A stretch of DNA of 10,767 nucleotides from Pelagophyceae sp. CCMP2097 (taxonomy: Eukaryota; Sar; Pelagophyceae): NCBI GenBank assembly GCA_026770575.1, contig MU657635.1:5412-16178 (forward strand). Direction: 5' to 3'. How positions within the stretch are numbered: the first letter of the stretch is position 1; each line of letters starts with the position of its first letter. Below the pieces are notes generated by a model. It saw only the letters and a list, made by a program, of their open reading frames with translations. It was not told the DNA's origin and did not search any database. Of this stretch, positions 5,279 to 10,767 are shown one piece after another. Both the position numbers and the translations under genes were made by a program.

Positions 5279-7018
5279 ATGGCCGCCTTGTGCCGGCCGC
5301 TGCGGCGCTGCGCGCGCCGGTTCTCGTGGGGCGTGGATGTCAAAGATACAAAGGGTTTGTTAAAGATGGGTGAGCGCGACGGTGCCATTAAGGCCGCGGG
5401 GCTGCGTATCCGCAACCCCGAGACGACGGCGAGCGAATTGCGCCGCGCGCCCGCCGTCGAATTCCGCGGCGTCGCGTTCCCGCCTGGCCGCGACGCTTTG
5501 CAATCGAACGGCGCCACCGTCGCCGACGCGGACGCGGTGCGAGGAGGCGCGACGCACGGCAGCGTCGCGCTCGACGTCCAGACCGGCGCGCCGCGGCGAC
5601 GAGGCGCGGAGAGGCCGATGCAGCCGGCGGCCGAGCGGCAGCCGCGCGACGCCGATTCGCTGAACGCGCGCCTCGCCGAGGCGAATGCGGCGGACGTGCT
5701 CGACTTGGTCCACGACGGTTCCGACTTTGACGCGACGCAATTTTCGACGGCGTTTCAAAGACTGGGCGTCCTGGCGAGTTCACTCCAGAGCTCGCAACGG
5801 CCGGCGCTGCAGGACATGGTCGACGCCACCGCGAAGCGTCTCTTGCAAAGTCCGCAGGAGTGGGACGCACTCAAGCTGGCGGACGTGTGCTGGGGCGTGG
5901 CCAAGGTTGGAGTCGTAGACTCTGGAGCGTTGTTCGACGCAGCCGCCGCGGAATCGTTGAAGAAGATGGCCACGTTCACCTCGCAGGCGCTCGCCAAGAC
6001 AGCGTGGGCCTTTGCAAAGGCGGGCGTTTCGGCGCCGGAACTGTTCGAGGCCGTCGCTGTGGAGGCTCGTTGGAAAGTGGCGACGTTTGACGCGCGGAGC
6101 CTCGCGAAGACAGTTTGGGCGTTTTCAAGGGCCGAAGTCGCCGCGCCGGACCTTTTCGACGCTTTTGCAAAAGAAGTGGTGGAGAAGATCGCCACGTTCG
6201 ACGCGCAAGACCTCGCCAGCACGGCGTGGGCCTTTGCGACGGCGGGCTTTGAAGCTCCGTCGTTGTTCGAAGGCATCGCTGCCGAAGCGTGCAAGAAAAT
6301 CAAAACGTTTCAAGCGCAGGACCTCGCCGATACGGCGTGGGCCTACGCGTCCGTCGGCTCTGAAGCGCCTTTACTAATTGAGGCCGTGGCATTGCACGCT
6401 TTTATGAAGATGGAAACCTTTACGCCGCAGCACACGGCAACCACGGCGTGGGCCTACGTCATCGCACACGTCGACGCCGCGGCTCTGTTCTACGCCATTG
6501 GTTTCAAAATTGAACCGCTCATGGACGGGCTTTGTCTGGAAGAACTGGCGCAGCTCCACGTCGTCTTGCTGGCCCTCGAGCGCTCGCAGCGGGACCACAT
6601 GTTGACAAGGCTTTTAAGAAGACACTCTGAAAAAATGCGCGAGGCGTACACGCACTTCACACCAAAGCCGTCGCAGGCGCAGAGGGACGTCTCCGCGGCG
6701 TTGTATCGACTGCGATGGGCGCATTCGTTTGACTATGTTACGGAAGATGGTTTCTCATTACATATGGCTCACGTCCCTTCCAGAATAGCAGTCGAGTTCG
6801 ACGCCCCGTTTCACTACCACGGACGCACTTTGGACGGGGAAGCGAAGTTCAAGGGATGGCTTTTGACGGGCTTTGGATGGAAGTTGATCAGAGTGCCCTA
6901 CTTCGAGTGGGACGCGCTGAAATTGACGCAGCAGGAATCGTACCTGCGGGACAAGCTGAGCCTGAAACTGGACGTATACGAGCCGAAGAAGAAGAAGCCC
7001 TCGCTCAGAGTCCGATGA
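5279..7018 (+). CDS. RAP-domain protein with 37-residue helical repeats (organellar RNA processing)
   Basis: RAP-domain proteins bind or cleave RNA, usually in mitochondria or plastids, where they act in rRNA and mRNA processing. The frame is uninterrupted. From the ATG at 5279 it has 579 residues. The N-terminus MAALCRPLRRCARRFSW is rich in Arg and Ala without acids, like an organelle-targeting peptide. Residues 20-190 are variable. Six tandem repeats follow at about 195-233, 234-270, 271-307, 308-344, 345-381 and 382-418, with the theme LAkTAWAFAkAG-APeLFeA-A-E--K-atF; the first is 39 long and the last is degenerate. The C-terminal RAP domain (about 503-560) shows IAVEFDAPFHYHG, then a Lys-Gly-Trp-Leu-Leu stretch, GWKLIRVPYFEWDAL, and YLRDKL. 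The protein ends in a Lys-rich tail. The frame is open upstream to an ATG at 5054, but that ATG lies in MITE-A, so the extra 75 residues may not be translated. Family and domain are sure; RNA target and compartment are inferred. Confidence 0.9.
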   Translation: MAALCRPLRRCARRFSWGVDVKDTKGLLKMGERDGAIKAAGLRIRNPETTASELRRAPAVEFRGVAFPPGRDALQSNGATVADADAVRGGATHGSVALDVQTGAPRRRGAERPMQPAAERQPRDADSLNARLAEANAADVLDLVHDGSDFDATQFSTAFQRLGVLASSLQSSQRPALQDMVDATAKRLLQSPQEWDALKLADVCWGVAKVGVVDSGALFDAAAAESLKKMATFTSQALAKTAWAFAKAGVSAPELFEAVAVEARWKVATFDARSLAKTVWAFSRAEVAAPDLFDAFAKEVVEKIATFDAQDLASTAWAFATAGFEAPSLFEGIAAEACKKIKTFQAQDLADTAWAYASVGSEAPLLIEAVALHAFMKMETFTPQHTATTAWAYVIAHVDAAALFYAIGFKIEPLMDGLCLEELAQLHVVLLALERSQRDHMLTRLLRRHSEKMREAYTHFTPKPSQAQRDVSAALYRLRWAHSFDYVTEDGFSLHMAHVPSRIAVEFDAPFHYHGRTLDGEAKFKGWLLTGFGWKLIRVPYFEWDALKLTQQESYLRDKLSLKLDVYEPKKKKPSLRVR

Positions 7019-7778
7019 GCCCGATGAGCGGGCTGATGAACGGAGAAGCGGCTCTCCATCAGATGAGCGGCCGGGGCGCGGCGACCGACAGCGAACGAGG
7101 CGCCTCGTCGAACGAGGCGCGCGGCCCCGCTGTCGGCCGACGCGTGCCGAGCCGCGGCCGCGCAGCTCGAAACGAGTGTTTTGACGAGCGTGTATGCTTC
7201 GACGGCGACGACGTTGCGCTCACGCACTGCGGCGACGCGGCGCGCTGCGCTGCGGCGCTCGGCGACGCGCGCCGAAGCACGCGGGCTTGGACGGCGAGCG
7301 CCGGCTTTAGCCGGTCGAGGGGCTTTGCGTCTCAGGCACGTCCGACCTTCAGGGCTGTCACACTGTCTTTTGTCGGCAGACTATCGGGCGCGCGGCTAAT
7401 GCTGAATTGCCGGGGCCGCGCCGACGCTTTCTAACACGGCTATTTACACCCCGGGGATCGACCCTCTACACGCATCGGAACGGGAAGACGATCGCACAAC
7501 GCCCCGCGTCAAAGGCACGTACTCTAACGTACCCCAGGCAACGCCCCTCGACGACGGCGAGAGACCCTGCGCGGCGGCTCGGAGGCATTACTGATTATTC
7601 GTTCGGTCGGCTGCGCGTCCGTCCTTTCTCCATCGGCGTGAGCCGCATCCAAGCGCTATCCGCGCGGACGTCGTAGCGCGGTGTCCGTCGACAGCGTCGC
7701 AGCGTGTCGGACTCCGACGAGCGTCATGGACATGTCTTCAGACGGATGATGTCCGCGGTCGCACTGCCAGCGTCACGA
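7019..7778. other. Convergent intergenic region between RAP and lyase genes
   Basis: About 760 bp lies between two facing stop codons and must hold both 3' ends. GC-rich open frames cross it on both strands, but their products are low-complexity Ala/Arg sequence with no recognisable domain. The motif gatgagc recurs just after the RAP stop (7014-7029 and near 7061). A cgaacgaggcgc unit is doubled at about 7092-7119, with the palindrome cgaggcgcctcg between. No polyadenylation motif is obvious. Confidence 0.4.
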
Positions 7779-10341
7779 TTACACCGCCAACGTAATGTCC
7801 GTGTACATCATCAGCACGTCCTCGACGGGCCCGGCGGGCATCGACGACGCCATGCCGTAGATGGCCGCCGACCCCGCGGAAGCGCCGCCGCCGGCCGCGA
7901 CGACCTTGGCCACTGCCATTTTCAAATCGTCTAAGAAGCGCTGCTCGTGCCCGAGCGTCTGCAGCGTGCAGCAAAGATGCACCGACGCCGGCGACTGCAG
8001 GCCGTTGAGCGTCCAGCCGCGGTGGACCATGTCGTCGTTGACCTCGTAGACGTTGACCGAAGAGCTTTCGAAACACACAATCATGGCGTCGACTAGACGG
8101 TCCCCGTCCTCCCGAGCGCCGCACAGCTGCAATTCCGGCATGTCGGCCTTGATGCCGTGCGCGATGACGTTGGCGCAGTCGGCGATCTGCTGCGCCTTGG
8201 AGGCGAGGCCGTCGCCGCCGATGCTGACCAGAGACCTACAAAAGCGTGGATCACGGATCGTTGGTACTACGCATCGACGATATCACGAATAGAGGGTTCT
8301 ATAAATCACCCGCGCATGACAGCGCCTTTCCAAGTGCCCCGTGCCTCGGCTGCCGCTCCGTTACCGCCGTCTCGCTTCGGGTTTGCCGATCAAAGGCGCG
8401 GCTTTTCGACGCCCACGTCGCGGCGATCACGCTGCCAGACCGCGACCCGGCAATCGTTGGCGTCACGTACAGGCCGCCCGTCCAGGCCGGGTAGCAAAAG
8501 TACTGGTGCTTGCGGAAGCTTGGCGAGCGATACAGGACGACCGAGGAGCCCTTTGGGGCGTAGCCGTACCTATTTTTCCTTTTGTCAAGGTATTTTACGA
8601 TTTCTAAAGGCCGCCTTCTTCTAGTATGCACTCCAATGAGGCTGCCGACTCTGTCATCACTTTCCGAAGGAGTTTCCGAAGAAGGAAACGCACTTATGCG
8701 TGTCCACCGACATGGACGTAACGCCGCGCAGGCCAAAGTCGAATCGCGGGACGCCGTTCGCCTTATTGCGCTGCAAAAAAGGCAGCACGAACCCCCCCAG
8801 GCAGCAGTCGACGTGGCAGCAGATGCCCGCTTGAAAGGCCATTTCGGAGATGGCGGAGACGTCGTCGATGGTGCCCTGCGGGAAGGAAGGGGCGGACGCG
8901 TAGACGAGCACAGTGTCCGCTGTCATGGCCCTGCGCATCGCGGCGACGTCGCAGCGGTACGACCCGTCCGTCGGGACCTTGACTAAGCGTAGGCCGAGCA
9001 AGTCGCAGGCCTTGTCGATTGCAGCGTGAGCCGTGACGCACGCGACGACCTCTCCGCGCGTGATGCCGCGGTCCTTAAAAAGCTTGTCCCTTGCCGCCTT
9101 GGCCGCCAAGACAATCGATTCCGTGCCTCCCGATGCGAGGGCGCCGCATACGTCGGCGTCGCCGCCGTCGAGGAGTCGAGCGGTCATCGAGATGACCTAA
9201 GAAGAAGGCGAAATTGCAGGACAGGCAGCCCCTCCCGGTCTGCCATCCAATCCCGTTGGGACAATTCCCCAACGGCCGTATTCGGATTCACCCGAACTTT
9301 GCACTTACTTCTGCTTCCATCGCGTTCACGCTTGGCCAAATATCCGGATGCAGCGGGTTCGCCACCGCATAAGCAGCCGCCGCAGCGTTCATCAGGTTCA
9401 AATGATCCGCGTCGCCCGAGTACACGGCGCCCGAAACACCTCCACTCTGCCATTTCAAGTCTTCCTCTTTCGCCTTTTTCACGAGCTGGGCCGCCAGAGC
9501 GGCGCGGCCGCCCTTGAACGCCTCCGCGGGCAGCGAGATCAGAGCGTCGGCGCGCGGGCCTACCGGGGAAGCGCTCTTTCATGCACGGACCATCTCCGGT
9601 TGATAGCGATGCTCGCGGACGACGAGTCTGCGCACTTACCGTTCGGCTTGAGCGAATGCTGCAAATCCGCTTCCACCTTCTTCAACTCCAGCGCGACGAG
9701 GCGCTCCACGTGCGGCACGCACCGCGCCGCGTCCACGACCTACGATTTCGGAAATGCGGGCCGCTTCCCTTGAAAGTCGCCGCTGCCTCCGCTCACCGCA
9801 GCCGTAATCGCCGACTTGACCTCCGCAAACGTCAACCGCCGCGCGCGCGCAGCGCCGCCGACCAAAGCGCCGATGAGGATTACGCCGGCGACGTCGCCCG
9901 CGTAGGGGGACAGCCTAGTTTTGCGTCGTCAGACGGCGGTCGCGGGCATCTCAAAGGCTTTGAGCCGTCCCGGGGCGCCGTCGATTGCCTTGGCCCGAGA
10001 CGTTCGAGCTTCTGGACGACGAGTTGGAGCACGCTCGGCGAAGGCTCGCCGCGCGCGGAAAGGCGCTTTGCGATGCACCTATACACAAGCGGTCGCAGAC
10101 GTCCAGGGTGCTTCCTCTTCTCGTTTCAGGTTCTAGCCCATCTTCTCGTTTCCGATCGAGCCCCTCTTCTCGTCGCACGTTTGGCAGATTGGGGTGCGGC
10201 CACTCACAGAGCGAGTGCGACTGGCGTCCAAACAGTGAAACGCAAGTACCGAGCGAACCTCGGCCCGTCCAGCGCCCCCGTCACAAACGCCGCCGCGCCG
10301 GCCACCAACAGCGCGTCGCCGCGCGAGAGGCACGCCGCCAT
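7779..10341 (-). CDS. SGPL1: Sphingosine-1-phosphate lyase, seven exons
   Basis: This is a PLP-dependent ER membrane enzyme that splits sphingoid-base 1-phosphates into a fatty aldehyde and phosphoethanolamine, the exit step of sphingolipid breakdown. Exons on the minus strand are 10341-10250, 9914-9797, 9739-9640, 9559-9309, 9196-8694, 8569-8411 and 8235-7779. All introns are GT-AG (335, 57, 80, 112, 124 and 175 nt), and the total of 1680 nt gives 559 residues plus TAA. Human lyase has 568. Hydrophobic segments lie at about 10-25 and 36-53, the second matching the family's N-terminal anchor. Family landmarks follow: SGAVYSG, NPLHPDIWPSV, SGGTES (209-214), ring-stacking His244 in TAHAA, Asp317 in HVDCCLGGF, and PLP lysine Lys355 in DTHKYGYAPKGSS (human Lys353). 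PTIAGSR and the C-terminal GWTLNGLQ and AAIYGMA stretches complete it. The ATG at 10341 gives MAACLSRG; an in-frame ATG at 10458 would add 39 unlikely residues. Weakest points are the donors GTACTT (intron 1) and GTCGAA (intron 6), supported by phase and homology. Confidence 0.93.
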
Positions 10342-10456
10342 GTCCGACTCAGCGGTGGGTGACGGGCGGAAGAGAACTACTCGCCAATTCAATTTCCGTC
10401 GGGGAATTCGGCGACTGGTGACCTTTCTCCCTCTTCTGCCCCGTGGCGACTTGATC

Positions 10457-10484
10457 AAGTCTTTTATTTTTCAAAAAAAGACTT
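10457..10484. repeat. A/T hairpin with 9-bp arms
   Basis: aagtctttt at 10457-10465 pairs exactly with aaaagactt at 10476-10484 around a 10-base AT loop. It overlaps the palindrome cttgatcaag and abuts the next hairpin without a gap. Confidence 0.65.
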
Positions 10485-10513
10485 GGGGCCCTCCTTCGGA
10501 ATCGGAGGGCCCC
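10485..10513. repeat. GC hairpin with perfect 10-bp arms
   Basis: ggggccctcc at 10485-10494 pairs exactly with ggagggcccc at 10504-10513 around a 9-base loop (ttcggaatc). A GC stem beside a T-rich run looks like a bacterial terminator, but the context is eukaryotic and it lies upstream of the lyase start, so it is better seen as one of the dispersed small palindromes. Confidence 0.75.
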
Positions 10514-10767
10514 AGAGTACAAGGGGTATCGGCGATAAAGCCGACCTCAAGTGGCGCAAGTTTGTGCCTCCAAGAGGCCGCCTGCGGGGGTGGGCGTGGT
10601 CGCTATGGGCCTCCCTGCCCCCCGGGGTGTCCGTGACATGATCAGCCTCGAGGAGGGCGCCTTGCAAGGGCGTGAACAAGCGCTTCCCCCAATATTTTGG
10701 ACTTGATAAAATCTTTATTTGCCTCTTTACCTTGATTTTGAACTGATTTTGCCTCCGTATTGCGAAG

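Larger units (their letters stand above)
10342..10767. other. Upstream region of the lyase gene with stacked hairpins
   Basis: This is the 5' flank of the minus-strand lyase gene and should contain its promoter. A palindrome cttgatcaag (10450-10459), an A/T hairpin (10457-10484) and a GC hairpin (10485-10513) sit back to back. A block like gacttgat-aa-tctttattt occurs at 10448-10469 and again at 10700-10720. No complete gene is visible; short open frames on both strands match nothing I recognise. Confidence 0.4.

Noticed and set aside
5755..6303. Minus-strand open frame of 182 codons within the RAP gene
   Set aside because: It is antisense to the 37-residue repeats; its own repetitiveness only mirrors them.
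6856..7434. Plus-strand open frame of 192 codons overlapping the end of the RAP gene
   Set aside because: Its first third is the RAP domain read in the wrong frame; the rest is low-complexity sequence in a GC-rich spacer.
9187..9187. ATG at 9187 (minus) as a start for the lyase
   Set aside because: It lies inside exon 5. Upstream exons encode conserved lyase sequence (NPLHPDIWPSV) and join in phase, so the true start is further upstream.
10485..10513. Rho-independent-type terminator
   Set aside because: The genes here have spliceosomal introns and eukaryotic families, so a bacterial terminator is not expected; the stem is one of many dispersed palindromes.
9581..10636. Plus-strand open frame of 351 codons
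   Set aside because: It is the antisense shadow of the first exons and introns of the lyase gene, which has strong homology on the minus strand.
10582..10707. Plus-strand frame ending EEGALQGREQALPPIFW, reminiscent of a reverse-transcriptase EG-x-x-QG-...-P-x-x-F motif
   Set aside because: The spacing is one residue too long, the key Asp after QG is missing, a stop follows at once, and no other reverse-transcriptase motif is nearby.

Overview
The window reads as nuclear DNA of a eukaryote. Two proteins are clearly recognisable and both belong to eukaryotic nuclear genomes. One of them can only be read through by removing short GT-AG introns (57-175 nt, with one 335-nt leader intron). Coding DNA is GC-rich, while intergenic DNA is partly AT-rich and full of small inverted-repeat elements. 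A compact-genome microalga or similar protist, for example a pelagophyte-type stramenopile, would fit the RAP-domain protein with many 37-residue repeats and the abundant short transposons. That placement is inference; no rRNA or other taxonomic marker is present.

Layout from left to right. 1-392: non-coding, with a short GC/T repeat patch and a 61-bp inverted repeat. 393-1341 (+): a candidate four-exon gene of unknown function ending in a single membrane segment. 1342-1901: non-coding, with a truncated copy of a MITE family here called MITE-A. 1902-2919 (-): the two ends of a WD40-repeat gene, separated by about 800 bp containing a full MITE-A, a possible second transposon bracketed by a direct repeat, and a 21-bp tandem array. 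2920-4136: AT-rich DNA with a possible decayed ORF, a perfect 20-bp inverted repeat and a hairpin. About 4137-4807: a roughly 655-bp fold-back transposon. 4931-5073: a full MITE-A. 5279-7018 (+), open from 5054: a RAP-domain protein of the organellar RNA-processing type. 7779-10341 (-): a complete seven-exon sphingosine-1-phosphate lyase gene that meets the RAP gene tail to tail. 10342-10767: hairpin-rich upstream DNA.

The genes do not form one pathway. The lyase acts in sphingolipid breakdown at the ER, and the RAP protein probably acts on RNA in the mitochondrion or plastid. The most interesting theme is how mobile elements meet genes. A MITE-A terminal repeat appears to supply a 3' splice site and four codons to the WD40 remnant through one base change not seen in the other copies, and another MITE-A supplies the first in-frame ATG of the RAP reading frame. 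No new defence or metabolic system is evident.
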